Shown: in pieces, positions 53,211 through 62,518 of the stretch
How positions within the stretch are numbered: the stretch's first letter is position 1
Layout: the number at the start of each line of letters is the position of its first letter
Assembly: GCA_004367505.1 (NCBI GenBank)
Contig: SFCB01000179.1
Coordinates: 19,526 to 83,525, forward strand
DNA length: 64,000 nucleotides
Reading direction: 5' to 3'
DNA from: Chloroflexi bacterium OHK40
GTDB taxonomy: Bacteria; Chloroflexota; Chloroflexia; Chloroflexales; Chloroflexaceae
The notes under the pieces: model-generated
Database searches by the model: none
Seen by the model: the letters and a program-made list of their open reading frames with translations, nothing else
What the model was told of the DNA's origin: nothing
Made by a program: the position numbers and the translations under genes

Positions 53211-54647
53211 ATGCCAACCACACCCTGGGTACTCTCGCCCGACCGCTGCTTTAGTGGCGAGCCGGGCCGCCGGGCGCTGGCGCGCGAGCTGTACGGCCGG
53301 GTCAAGGAGCTGCCGGTGTTCAGCCCTCACGGCCACGTCCCGCCCGCCCTCCTGGCCGACCCATCGGCGCGCCTGGGCACCCCCGCCGAGCTATTCATCA
53401 TCCCCGACCACTACATCCTGCGCATGCTGGTCAGCCAGGGTGTATCGCTCGATCAGCTCGGCGTGCCTGCCCGCGACGGGGCCGTGGTCGAGAGCGACCA
53501 CCGGGCGATCTGGCAGCGCTTCGCCGAGCACTTCCATCTGTTCCGCGGCACGCCTACTGGCCTCTGGCTCGCGGCCGAGCTGGTGGAGCTGTTCGGGGTC
53601 GAGGAGCGGCTGACCGCCGAGAGCGCCCGGCGCATCTACGACCACCTCGAGGCCCGCCTGGCCGAGCCGGACTTCACGCCGCGGGCGTTGCTCGACCGCA
53701 TGCGGATCGAGCTGCTGGCGACGACCGACGCCGCGACCGACAGCCTCGACGAGCACAGGCGCCTCCACACTGACGGGCTGACCAGGGTGCGGCCAACCTT
53801 CCGCCCCGACGCGCTCCTCGCTCTCGACGCCCCCGATTGGCTAGGTCAGGTCGCCCGGCTGAGTGCCGTCGCAGGTGTGGAAGTGGTAGACTACCGCAGC
53901 TTCATCGTGGCGCTGGAGCAGCGGCGAGCTGCGTTCAAGGCCCTGGGCGCCCTGGCGACCGACCACGGTGTGGTGTCGCCCTACACGGCGCCCATGAGCG
54001 ATGGTGAGGCCGAGGCGCTCGTCGCCCGTGCGTTGCGCGGCGAGGCGAGCGCGGACGACGCGGCGCGCTTCACCGCCCACATGCTGATCGAGTTCGCCCG
54101 CATGAGTTGCGAGGATGGCCTGGTAATGCAGCTCCATGCCGGCAGCCTGCGCAACCACCACCATGCCCTGCTCAGCCGCTTCGGCCCCGACAAGGGCGCC
54201 GACATCCCGTTGGCGACGGAGTGGACGCGCAACCTGCGCCCGCTGCTCAACGCCTACGGCGCCGATCCGCGCTTCCGGATCATCCTGTTCACGCTGGACG
54301 AGAGCAGCTACAGCCGCGAACTGGCGCCTCTGGCCGGCTACTACCCCGCCGTGCTGCTCGGCCCGCCCTGGTGGTTCCACGACAGCGTGAACGGCATGCG
54401 CCGCTACTTCGACCAGGTGGTCGAGACGGCGGGGCTGTACAACACGGCAGGCTTCAACGACGACACCCGCGCCTTCGCCTCGATCCCGGCCCGCCACGAC
54501 GTGTGGCGGCGCGTGAGCTGCGACTGGCTGGCCGGGCAGGTGGTCGAGGGGCTGCTGGCCGAGGACGAGGCCCATGAACTGGCTGGTGAGCTGGCGGTGG
54601 GGCTGGCGAAACGGGCCTACCGTGTGATGGAGGGAGGAGCGCCATGA
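53211..54647 (+). CDS. uxaC: glucuronate isomerase UxaC (478 aa)
   Basis: Amidohydrolase-fold isomerase that turns D-glucuronate to D-fructuronate. The N-terminal PVFSPHGHVPPALL carries the first metal-type His-x-His. MQLHAGSLRNHH gives the next His pair, and DIPLATEWTRNLRPLLNAYG the typical uronate isomerase block; FNDDTRAFASIPARHDVWRRV is the C-terminal signature. At 478 residues it has normal length. The stop overlaps the SDR start (ATGA). Strong partner to beta-glucuronidase upstream. Confidence 0.92.
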   Translation: MPTTPWVLSPDRCFSGEPGRRALARELYGRVKELPVFSPHGHVPPALLADPSARLGTPAELFIIPDHYILRMLVSQGVSLDQLGVPARDGAVVESDHRAIWQRFAEHFHLFRGTPTGLWLAAELVELFGVEERLTAESARRIYDHLEARLAEPDFTPRALLDRMRIELLATTDAATDSLDEHRRLHTDGLTRVRPTFRPDALLALDAPDWLGQVARLSAVAGVEVVDYRSFIVALEQRRAAFKALGALATDHGVVSPYTAPMSDGEAEALVARALRGEASADDAARFTAHMLIEFARMSCEDGLVMQLHAGSLRNHHHALLSRFGPDKGADIPLATEWTRNLRPLLNAYGADPRFRIILFTLDESSYSRELAPLAGYYPAVLLGPPWWFHDSVNGMRRYFDQVVETAGLYNTAGFNDDTRAFASIPARHDVWRRVSCDWLAGQVVEGLLAEDEAHELAGELAVGLAKRAYRVMEGGAP

Positions 54648-55468
54648 GCATTCTTGGAGAGCTGTTCAGCCTGGAGGGCCAGGTGGCGATCGTCACTGGC
54701 GGCACCGGGGTTCTCGGCGGAGCGATGGCCCAGGGACTGGCGCGGGCGGGGGCGAAGGTGGGCGTGCTCGGGCGGCGGCGCGAGCAGGCCGCGGCGACGG
54801 TGCGCTCCATCCGCGCGGCAGGCGGCGAGGCCCTGGCCCTGGTGGCCGACGTGCTCAACCGCCAGCAGCTCGAGGCGGCCCGCGACGCCGTGATCGACCA
54901 GTGGGGCCGCCTCGACATTCTGGTCAACGCCGCCGGCGGCAACCTGCCCGCCGCAACCCTGACGCCGGGCCACTCCTTCTTCGACCTGCCGGTCGAGGGG
55001 ATGGAGCCGGTGATTGCGCTCAACCTCCATGGCACCCTGCTCCCCTCCCAGGTCTTTGGCGAGACCATGGCGCGGGGGGGGCAGGGCTCGATCGTGAACA
55101 TCTCGTCGATGGCGGCCCAGCGCGCGCTCACACGGGTGGTCGGCTACGGGATCGCCAAGGCGGGCGTGGACAACGCGACCCGCTGGTTGGCCGTCGAGCT
55201 GGCCCGCGCCTTCGGCGGGCGGCTGCGGGTCAACGCGATCGCCCCCGGCTTCTTCGTCGGCGATCAGAACCGCGCCCTGCTGTTCAACGACGATGGCACG
55301 CTCACCCCCCGCGGGCAGAGGATCATCGACCATACCCCGGTGGGGCGCTTCGGCACGCCCGAGGAGCTGCTCAGCACCCTGCTCTGGCTCTGCGGGCCTG
55401 GCGCCTCCTTCGTCAACGGCGTGGTGGTGGCGGTGGACGGCGGCTTCAGCGCCTTCAGCGGCGTATAA
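54644..55468 (+). CDS. SDR-family D-mannonate oxidoreductase / fructuronate reductase (274 aa)
   Basis: Classical SDR: AIVTGGTGVLGGAMAQGLARAG cofactor loop, NAAGGNLPA, NISSMAA with catalytic Ser, and YGIAKAG with Tyr and Lys. The segment GGNLPAATLTPGHSFFDLP and FVGDQNRALLFNDDGTLTPRG is what I know from the fructuronate reductases of Bacillus and relatives that replace the long-chain UxuB. It reduces D-fructuronate to D-mannonate with NAD(P)H. It is coupled to uxaC by a 4-nt overlap, which supports this reaction. Confidence 0.88.
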   Translation: MSILGELFSLEGQVAIVTGGTGVLGGAMAQGLARAGAKVGVLGRRREQAAATVRSIRAAGGEALALVADVLNRQQLEAARDAVIDQWGRLDILVNAAGGNLPAATLTPGHSFFDLPVEGMEPVIALNLHGTLLPSQVFGETMARGGQGSIVNISSMAAQRALTRVVGYGIAKAGVDNATRWLAVELARAFGGRLRVNAIAPGFFVGDQNRALLFNDDGTLTPRGQRIIDHTPVGRFGTPEELLSTLLWLCGPGASFVNGVVVAVDGGFSAFSGV

Positions 55469-55480
55469 GTGAGGGGTGCC

Positions 55481-56740
55481 ATGGTAACAGGACAGGGCTC
55501 GACAACCGCTACCCTGGACGCCGCCGCTGTCGCCGACATCATCGCGCAGGCGCTCGGCGCGCTCGCGCTGGACGGCAAGCGCGTGCTGGTGATCATTCCG
55601 GACGGGACGCGCACCGCGCCGATCCCCCTGATCTACCGCCTGCTCCAGGAGCAGCTCGGCCCACGCGCCGCCCGGCTCGACTTTTTGATCGCCCTGGGTA
55701 CCCACAAGCCGATGAGCGACGGTGCGATCGACCGCCTGGTCGGCTTGCCTGCGGCCGAACGCGCGGTGCGCTTTCCCAACAGCGCCGTGCTGAACCACCG
55801 CTGGGATCTGCCCGAGACCTTCGTCACGATCGGGACGATCCCCGAGGCCGAGGTCGCCCAGCTGACCGGCGGGTTGCTGGCGGCCGAGGTGCCTGTGGCT
55901 CTCAACCGGCAGATCTTCGACTACGACCAGCTGATCGTCTGCGGGCCGGTCTTCCCCCACGAGGTGGCCGGCTTCTCGGGTGGGGCCAAGTACTTCTTCC
56001 CCGGTATCGCCGGTGCTCAGATCATCAACTTCACCCACTGGCTCGGCGCCCTGGTGACGAGCATGGACACGATCGGCGTGAAGGACACCCCGGTGCGACG
56101 GGTGATTCACCGGGCCGCCCGCTTCATCGACCGGCCGATACTCCTTATTGCCATGGTCCTGAAGGGCCACGCCCTCCATGGTCTGTACGCGGGGTCGCAC
56201 GAGGAGACCTGGAGCACCGCGGCTGATCTATCGGCCCAACTGAACATCGCCTACCGGCCACAACCCTTTCGCCAGGTGCTCTCGATGGCCTCGCCGATCT
56301 ACGAGGACCTGTGGACGGCGGCCAAGGCCATGTACAAGACGGAGCCAGTGGTCGCCGACGGCGGCGAGGTGATCATCTACGCGCCGCATATCAGTGAGGT
56401 CTCCTTCACCCACGGCGCGCTGATCGACCGGGTCGGCTACCACGTGCGCGACTACTTTACCAAACAGTGGGGGCGCTTCAAGGAGCTGCCAGGCGGCATT
56501 CTGGCCCACAGCACCCACGTCAAGGGCCACGGCTGGTACGACGAGGCGACCGGTATTGAGACGCCGCGCATCCAGGTGACCCTGGCCACCGGCATCCCCG
56601 AGGAGCGCTGCCGGCGGATCAACCTCGGCTATATGGACTACCGCACGATCGACCCGGAGGCGTGGCGGGGCCGCGAGGACGAGGGCCTGCTGCTGGTCGA
56701 GCGCGCTGGCGAGATGTTGTACCGCATCAGAGAGCGATAG
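55481..56740 (+). CDS. LarA-superfamily (DUF2088) nickel-type 2-epimerase, likely mannonate/gluconate (419 aa)
   Basis: ATG 55481 is preferred, with GAGGGG 5 bp upstream, over GTG 55469. LarA hallmarks are IPDGTRTAPIPLIYRLL, ALGTHKPMSD, LNHRWD, and GPVFPHEVAGFSGGAKYFFPG, in which His and Lys ten residues apart match the Lys that binds the nickel pincer cofactor and the catalytic His of lactate racemase. The superfamily inverts 2-hydroxy acids; members acting on sugar acids, including gluconate 2-epimerases, have been reported. Here it lies between a mannonate-forming SDR and gluconate-using enzymes, so D-mannonate to D-gluconate is the natural reaction. The cofactor makers LarB, LarC and LarE are not in this window. 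Confidence 0.85.
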   Translation: MVTGQGSTTATLDAAAVADIIAQALGALALDGKRVLVIIPDGTRTAPIPLIYRLLQEQLGPRAARLDFLIALGTHKPMSDGAIDRLVGLPAAERAVRFPNSAVLNHRWDLPETFVTIGTIPEAEVAQLTGGLLAAEVPVALNRQIFDYDQLIVCGPVFPHEVAGFSGGAKYFFPGIAGAQIINFTHWLGALVTSMDTIGVKDTPVRRVIHRAARFIDRPILLIAMVLKGHALHGLYAGSHEETWSTAADLSAQLNIAYRPQPFRQVLSMASPIYEDLWTAAKAMYKTEPVVADGGEVIIYAPHISEVSFTHGALIDRVGYHVRDYFTKQWGRFKELPGGILAHSTHVKGHGWYDEATGIETPRIQVTLATGIPEERCRRINLGYMDYRTIDPEAWRGREDEGLLLVERAGEMLYRIRER

Positions 56741-56752
56741 AGGAGGAGCGAG

Positions 56753-57655
56753 ATGGATATCGGCATCATCGGGCTGGGACGAATGGGCGCGGGCATGGCC
56801 GAGCGCTGGCTGCGCGGCGGGCATCGGGTGGTGGGCCATAACCGCTCGCGCGGGCCTGTCGACGAGCTGGCCGCGAAGGGCATGGAGCCAGCGGGCAGCG
56901 TCGAGGAGCTGGTGGGCAAGCTGTCCTCACCCCGAGCGATCTGGGTCATGCTGCCCGCCGGCCAGGTGACCGAGCAAACCATCACCGCGCTGATCCCGCT
57001 GCTTGCCCCGGGCGACACCATCGTCGATGGCGGGAATACCAACTTCCACGACGACCAGCGCCGCGCCGCGATGCTCAAGGAGCATGGCCTGAACTATGTG
57101 GACCAGGGCACCTCGGGCGGGATCTGGGGGCTGGAGAATGGCTACTGCCTGATGGTCGGCGGTGAGAAGGAGCTCGTGCAACGCCTGGAGCCGGCCTTTC
57201 TGACCCTGGCGCCCGAGGGCGGCTACGTCCACTGCGGCCCCGTGGGCAGCGGCCACTTTGTCAAGATGGTCCACAACGGGATTGAGTACGGCATGATGCA
57301 GGCCTATGCCGAGGGCTTCGAGATCATGCGCGCGAAGCAAGCGTTCAACCTGGACCTGCACGCGATTGCCTCGGCCTGGCGCTACGGCAGCGTGGTGCGC
57401 TCGTGGCTCCTCGACCTCACCGAGGCCGCCCTGCGCGAGGACCCCGACCTGTCCGGGCTGAAGGGCTATGTGGAGGATAGCGGCGAGGGGCGCTGGACGA
57501 TCCAGGCCGCGATCGACCTTGACGTGCCGGCGCCAGTGATCACCCTCTCGCTCTTCGAGCGCTTCCACTCGCGCCAGCCTGAGTCTTTCGCCGCGAAGAT
57601 CCTCGCCGCCATGCGCAAGGGTTTCGGCGGCCACGCCGTCAAGTCCGCCACGTAG
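56753..57655 (+). CDS. gnd: 6-phosphogluconate dehydrogenase, short (NAD-type) form (300 aa)
   Basis: GIIGLGRMGAGMAERWLRGGHRVVGHNR is the cofactor fold; DGGNTNFHDDQRR, VDQGTSGGIWGLENGYCLM, and GSGHFVKMVHNGIEYGMMQ (catalytic Lys and Asn) are typical. At ~300 residues it is the short form (GndA/YqeC type), in which NAD is usual. It oxidatively decarboxylates 6-phosphogluconate to ribulose 5-phosphate. RBS GAGGAGG is strong. Between the LarA-like and kinase genes it closes the link from gluconate to the pentose phosphates. Confidence 0.93.
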   Translation: MDIGIIGLGRMGAGMAERWLRGGHRVVGHNRSRGPVDELAAKGMEPAGSVEELVGKLSSPRAIWVMLPAGQVTEQTITALIPLLAPGDTIVDGGNTNFHDDQRRAAMLKEHGLNYVDQGTSGGIWGLENGYCLMVGGEKELVQRLEPAFLTLAPEGGYVHCGPVGSGHFVKMVHNGIEYGMMQAYAEGFEIMRAKQAFNLDLHAIASAWRYGSVVRSWLLDLTEAALREDPDLSGLKGYVEDSGEGRWTIQAAIDLDVPAPVITLSLFERFHSRQPESFAAKILAAMRKGFGGHAVKSAT

Positions 57656-57670
57656 CATACAGGTGATCAG

Positions 57671-59188
57671 ATGGTGCCCAACACCACAACCAGCGCGGCG
57701 ACCGAGGCTGCCTCACCGCTGATCCTGGCTCTCGACATCGGCTCATCCTCGACGCGCGCGCTGCTCTACGACCGGCGCGGCCGCGCGCTGGCCGGGTATG
57801 GCGTGCAGGAGCAATACGTCCTGCACACCACCGCCGACGGTGTGAGCGAGGACGACCCTGACGCCGCCGTCGAGCGGGCGGCCCGCTGCGTCGACGGGCT
57901 GCTGGCCCAGGCCGGGCCCCTGGCGGCGCACATTGTGGGGGTGGCGGTCGACACCATGGTCTCGACCTTCCTCGCCCTTGATGGCGCCGGCCAGCCACTC
58001 ACGCCGCTGATCACCTACGCCGACACGCGCAACGCCCCCGACAGCGAGGCGCTGCGCCGCGAGCTCGACGAGACCGCCGTCCACGATCGCACTGGCTGCC
58101 TGCTGCGAACCAGCTACTGGCCCGCGCGGCTGGCCTGGCTGCGGCGCAGCCGCCCCGACCTCTGGCGCGCGACGGCCCGCTTCGTCACCCTCGGCGAGTA
58201 CCTTGAGCTGCGGCTGTTCGGACGCTGCCGGGCCAGCTTTTCTGCCGCCTCCTGGAGCGGCCTGCTGGAGCGGCGCCGGCTCCAGTGGGACGCGCCGTTG
58301 CTCGCGCACCTCGGCGTCGAGGCGGGCCAGCTCTCCTCGCTGGTGGATGTGGACGAGCCCCTGGCAGGGCTGAGCGCGCCCTACGCCGCGCGCTGGCCGG
58401 CGTTGCGGGCCGTGCCCTGGTTCCCCGCCATCGGCGACGGGGCAGCGGCCAACATCGGCAGCGGCTGCACCGACCACAGCCGGATCGCCCTGACCATGGG
58501 CACGACCGGGGCGATGCGGGCCGTGCAGCGCGAGACCGCCGCGCTGCCGCCCGGCCTCTGGTGCTACCGCGTCGACCGCGACCACGCCCTGGTCGGCGGG
58601 GCCACCAGCGAGGGCGGCAACCTCTACGCCTGGCTCCGGCAGACCATGCGTCTGGCCTCTCCCGACGAGGTCGAGGCGGCCCTGGCGGCCTTCCCGCCCG
58701 ATGGGCACGGCCTGACGGTGCTGCCGTTCGTGGCCGGTGAGCGCAGCCCTGGCTGGGCCGGCGACGTGCAGGCCACGATCCACGGGCTGACGCTGGCGAG
58801 CACGCCGCTTGCCATCCTGCGGGCGAGCCTGGAGGCGGTGGCCTACCGCTTCGCCGTGATCGAGCAGCGCCTGTGCGGGCGGGTCGACTGCGACCACCGC
58901 CTGGTGGCCAGCGGCAGCGGGCTGCTGCGCTCGCCGGCCTGGGCGCAGATCTTCGCCGACGTGCTGGGGCGGCCGGTGGTGGTTTCGGCCGAGCCCGAGG
59001 CGACCAGCCGGGGCGCGGCACTGCTCGCCCTTCGCTCGCTGGGAGCCCTGGGGTCGCTGGACGAGGCGCCGGCCGCCGATGGGCCGCTCTATACGCCCGA
59101 CCCCGAGCGCCACGCGATCTACCAGGCGGCGATCGCGCGTCAGCAGTGGCTATACGACCGCCTGTTGACGCGCAGCGTCGGCGCGTAG
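57671..59188 (+). CDS. gntK: FGGY-family kinase, probable gluconokinase (505 aa)
   Basis: FGGY fold: LILALDIGSSSTRALLYDRRGR is the phosphate-1 loop; VDTMVSTFLALD, PLITYADTRN, and GTTGAMRAV (ATP-binding phosphate-2) follow, with a C-terminal ASGSGLLRSPAWAQIFADVLGRPV adenosine region. This set, including the ITYADTRN substrate region, is usual in gluconokinases of this family. It should phosphorylate D-gluconate to 6-phosphogluconate, the substrate of the gene just upstream (15-bp gap). A xylulose or other polyol kinase is the alternative. Confidence 0.85.
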   Translation: MVPNTTTSAATEAASPLILALDIGSSSTRALLYDRRGRALAGYGVQEQYVLHTTADGVSEDDPDAAVERAARCVDGLLAQAGPLAAHIVGVAVDTMVSTFLALDGAGQPLTPLITYADTRNAPDSEALRRELDETAVHDRTGCLLRTSYWPARLAWLRRSRPDLWRATARFVTLGEYLELRLFGRCRASFSAASWSGLLERRRLQWDAPLLAHLGVEAGQLSSLVDVDEPLAGLSAPYAARWPALRAVPWFPAIGDGAAANIGSGCTDHSRIALTMGTTGAMRAVQRETAALPPGLWCYRVDRDHALVGGATSEGGNLYAWLRQTMRLASPDEVEAALAAFPPDGHGLTVLPFVAGERSPGWAGDVQATIHGLTLASTPLAILRASLEAVAYRFAVIEQRLCGRVDCDHRLVASGSGLLRSPAWAQIFADVLGRPVVVSAEPEATSRGAALLALRSLGALGSLDEAPAADGPLYTPDPERHAIYQAAIARQQWLYDRLLTRSVGA

Positions 59189-59257
59189 CGCTGTCGGCCA
59201 GCCGAACAATCAGGCGGGTGTTACTGCGGCCCCAACGCAGAAGGAGCACATGAGCCG

Positions 59258-61318
59258 ATGAGCACCTCCGAGCAGCTCGACCAGCTGAGCATCAATACCA
59301 TCCGCACCCTCGCGATGGATGCCGTGCAGGCAGCGAACTCGGGCCACCCCGGCACGCCGATGGCCATGGCGCCGGTGGCCTACACCCTCTGGCAGCAGTT
59401 CCTGCGCTTCGACCCCGAGGACCCGATCTGGCCCAACCGCGACCGCTTCGTCCTCTCGATGGGCCACGCCTCGATGCTACTCTACGCCCTGCTCCACCTC
59501 ACCGGGGTCAAGTCGGTTAACCCGAAGTATGAGGTTCTCGGCGAGCTGTCCGTGACCCTCGACGACATCAAGCGCTTCCGCCAGCTCGACAGCAAATGCC
59601 CGGGCCACCCCGAGTACCGCTGGACCAGCGGGGTCGAGACGACGACCGGCCCCCTCGGCCAGGGCGTCGCCACCAGCGTCGGCATGGCCATGGCCCAGCG
59701 CTGGCTGGCCTCCTACTTCAACCGGCCAGGCTTCGCCCTCTTCGACTACAACGTCTACGCCCTTTGCGGCGACGGCGACCTGATGGAGGGTATCGCCGGC
59801 GAGGCCGCCTCGCTCGCCGGCCATCTCAAGCTCACCAACCTCTGCTGGATCTACGACAACAACCGCATCACCATCGAGGGCTCCACCGACCTGGCCTTCA
59901 GCGAAGACGTCGCCACCCGCTTCATCGCCTACGGCTGGAACGTCACCCGCGTCGGCGACGCCAACGACCTCCAGATGCTCGCCCGCGCCCTCGGCCGCTT
60001 CGCCCAGACCACAACCGGGCCAACCCTGATCATCGTCGATAGCCACATTGGCTACGGGGCACCAACCAAGCAGGGCTCCCACGCTGCCCACGGCGAACCC
60101 CTCGGCGCCGAGGAGATTCGCCTGACGAAGCGCTTCTACGGCTGGCCCGAGGAGGCCCAGTTCCTCGTCCCCGACGGCGTGCGCGAGCACTTCGCCGCCG
60201 GCATCGGCGCCCGCGGTCAGGCGTTACGCGCCGCCTGGCACGAGCAACTCGCGGCCTACAGGCAGCAGTACCCGGAGCTCGCCGACCAACTCGATCGCAT
60301 GCAGCGCCGCCTGCCGGCCGAAGGCTGGGAGGATGCCCTGCCGACCTTCGTGCCCGACCCCAAGGGGTTGGCCGGTCGCGACGCCTCCGGCCAGGTGCTC
60401 AACGCCATCGCCCAGCACGTGCCCTGGCTGATCGGGGGCTCGGCTGACCTTGCTCCCTCGACCAAGACCCGCCTGACCTTCGCGGGTGCGGGCGACTTCA
60501 GTGCCGAGCAGCCCGGCGGTCGTAATCTCCACTTCGGCGTGCGCGAGCACGCGATGGGCGCGATTCTGAACGGGCTGTCGCTGAGCAAGTTGCGAGCCTA
60601 CGGCTCGGGCTTCCTGATCTTCAGCGACTACGCCCGCCCGGCCATCAGGCTCTCCGCGCTGATGGAGCTGCCGACCATCCACATCTTCACCCACGACAGC
60701 ATCGGCGTTGGCGAGGACGGGCCGACCCACCAGCCGGTCGAGCAGCTGGCCTCGCTGCGAGCCATCCCCGGCCTGATCGTGCTGCGGCCGGCGGACGCCA
60801 ACGAGGTAGCCGAGGCCTGGCGGGTGATCATGGGCCTGCGCCACGAGCCGGCGGTGCTCGTTCTGAGCCGGCAGGCACTGCCCACCCTCGATCGCAGCGT
60901 CTACGCGCCAGCGAGCGGCGTGGCCAGGGGGGCCTACATCCTGGCCGATGCACCGGGCGGGGCACCCGAAGTGATCCTCCTGGCCAGCGGCAGCGAGGTG
61001 GCGCTCTGCGTCCAGGCCTACGAGCAGCTCGCGTCCGAGGGAATCCGCGCTCGGGTCGTGAGCGTGCCGTCGTGGGAGCTGTTTGAGCAGCAGGAACAGG
61101 CCTACCGCGACCAGGTCCTGCCGCCAACCGTGACGGCACGCATCTCAGTGGAGCAGGCATCGACCTTCGGCTGGGCGCGCTTCACCGGATTGGACGGCAT
61201 ACGGGTCGGCATGCGCACCTTCGGCGCCTCGGCCCCATTGAAGGAGCTGCAGCGCAAGTTCGGCTTCACCCCCGAGCAGGTGGTGGCGAGCGCCAGGGAG
61301 CTGGCGCGCAAGGGCTAA
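59258..61318 (+). CDS. tkt: transketolase (686 aa)
   Basis: Thiamine-diphosphate enzyme of the non-oxidative pentose-phosphate pathway. N-terminal AANSGHPGTPMAMAPVAYTLW, the TPP motif ALCGDGDLMEGIAGEA...YDNNRITIEG, the Glu-containing PHFGVREHAMGAI-type block (FGVREHAMGAILNG), DSIGVGEDGPTHQPVEQLASLR, and a C-terminal domain (VILLASGSEVALCVQAYEQL). Length is normal. It receives the pentose phosphates from gnd and stands in the same operon; the transaldolase gene follows by 18 bp. Confidence 0.96.
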   Translation: MSTSEQLDQLSINTIRTLAMDAVQAANSGHPGTPMAMAPVAYTLWQQFLRFDPEDPIWPNRDRFVLSMGHASMLLYALLHLTGVKSVNPKYEVLGELSVTLDDIKRFRQLDSKCPGHPEYRWTSGVETTTGPLGQGVATSVGMAMAQRWLASYFNRPGFALFDYNVYALCGDGDLMEGIAGEAASLAGHLKLTNLCWIYDNNRITIEGSTDLAFSEDVATRFIAYGWNVTRVGDANDLQMLARALGRFAQTTTGPTLIIVDSHIGYGAPTKQGSHAAHGEPLGAEEIRLTKRFYGWPEEAQFLVPDGVREHFAAGIGARGQALRAAWHEQLAAYRQQYPELADQLDRMQRRLPAEGWEDALPTFVPDPKGLAGRDASGQVLNAIAQHVPWLIGGSADLAPSTKTRLTFAGAGDFSAEQPGGRNLHFGVREHAMGAILNGLSLSKLRAYGSGFLIFSDYARPAIRLSALMELPTIHIFTHDSIGVGEDGPTHQPVEQLASLRAIPGLIVLRPADANEVAEAWRVIMGLRHEPAVLVLSRQALPTLDRSVYAPASGVARGAYILADAPGGAPEVILLASGSEVALCVQAYEQLASEGIRARVVSVPSWELFEQQEQAYRDQVLPPTVTARISVEQASTFGWARFTGLDGIRVGMRTFGASAPLKELQRKFGFTPEQVVASARELARKG

Positions 61319-61336
61319 AACAAGATAAGGAGCGCG

Positions 61337-62485
61337 ATGATGAGGAGCACCCCCCTCTATGACGTCAGCCGGGAGGGCCAGAGCATCTGGTTCGACACGA
61401 TCAGCCGCCAGCTGGTCCGCGACGGCGGCCTTCAGCGGCTGCTCGACGAGTTCGCCGTGGTTGGCGTCACCTCGAACCCGACCATCTTCGAGAAGGCTAT
61501 TGCCGGAAGCGGCGACTATGACGCCGAGATCCGCACCCTCGCCGAGGAAGGGCTCGACGCTTCGGCGATCTACGAGCGCCTGGCGACCGACGACATCCGC
61601 ACGGCGTGCAACGTGCTGCTGCCGCTCTACGAGCGGAGCGGCCACGTCGACGGGCGGGTGAGCATCGAGGTCAGCCCGTACCTCGCCCGCGACGCCGAGG
61701 CGACGATCGCCGAAGCGCGTCGGCTCTGGCAGACCGTGGATCGGCCCAACTTGATGGTCAAGATCCCCGGCACGCCCGAGGGCATCCCCGCGATCGAGCA
61801 GGCGATCGCCGAGGGTCTGAGCGTCAACGTGACCCTACTCTTCGCGGTGTCGCTCTACGAGCAGGTGATGGAGGCCTATCTGCGGGGCCTGGAGCGCCGC
61901 GTGGTCGCAGGCCAGCCGATCGACCAGATCCATTCAGTGGCCAGCTTCTTCGTCAGCCGGGTCGACACCATGGTCGACAAGGAGCTGGAGGCGAAGATCG
62001 CCGCAGCGGGCGATCCGGCCGAGCAGGCGCGGCTGCGGGCTCTGCTGGGTAAGACGGCGATCGCGAATGCGAAGGTAGCCTACCAGGCCTTCCTGCGGGT
62101 GTTCAGCGGGCCGCGCTGGGCGGCGCTCAGGGCCAGGGGTGGCAACCTGCAGCGCCCGCTCTGGGCCAGCACCAGCACCAAGAACCCGGCCTACCCCGAC
62201 ACGCTCTACATCGCCGAGCTGGTAGGGCCGGACACGGTCAACACCGTGCCCGAGAACGCGCTACTGGCCTTCGCCGACCACGGCGCGGTACGCGGCGCCA
62301 CTATCCTGGAGGACATCGATGGAGCACAGGCGGTGCTCGCCGAGCTTGCCGCCGCCGGCATCGATATGCGTGACATCACCGAACGCCGGCTGGTGGACGA
62401 GGGCGTGCGCTCCTTCGCCGCGTCGTTCGACAGCCTGATCGGCACGATCGCGGAGCGCCGCACGGCGGGCATGGGGGTTGTGTGA
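61337..62485 (+). CDS. tal: transaldolase (382 aa)
   Basis: WFDTISRQLVRDGGLQRLLDEFAVVGVTSNPTIFEKAI is the N-terminal signature; VSIEVSPYLARD, NLMVKIPGTPEGIPAI with the Schiff-base Lys, SVNVTLLFAVSLYEQVMEAYL, and WASTSTKNPAYPDTLYI are all present. It is the long bacterial type (~370 residues), not fused to glucose-6-phosphate isomerase. It works with transketolase to turn pentose phosphates into fructose 6-phosphate and glyceraldehyde 3-phosphate. It is the last gene of the sugar-acid operon. Confidence 0.95.
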   Translation: MMRSTPLYDVSREGQSIWFDTISRQLVRDGGLQRLLDEFAVVGVTSNPTIFEKAIAGSGDYDAEIRTLAEEGLDASAIYERLATDDIRTACNVLLPLYERSGHVDGRVSIEVSPYLARDAEATIAEARRLWQTVDRPNLMVKIPGTPEGIPAIEQAIAEGLSVNVTLLFAVSLYEQVMEAYLRGLERRVVAGQPIDQIHSVASFFVSRVDTMVDKELEAKIAAAGDPAEQARLRALLGKTAIANAKVAYQAFLRVFSGPRWAALRARGGNLQRPLWASTSTKNPAYPDTLYIAELVGPDTVNTVPENALLAFADHGAVRGATILEDIDGAQAVLAELAAAGIDMRDITERRLVDEGVRSFAASFDSLIGTIAERRTAGMGVV

Positions 62486-62518
62486 ATATGGTGTCAGGGA
62501 GGGTGCTGATAGGCGTCT

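Noticed and set aside
54617-56200. 527-aa and similar long antisense ORFs over the sugar-acid operon (also 57743-59113)
   Set aside because: They overlap well supported SDR, LarA-like and kinase genes and show the usual Gly/Arg/His antisense composition.
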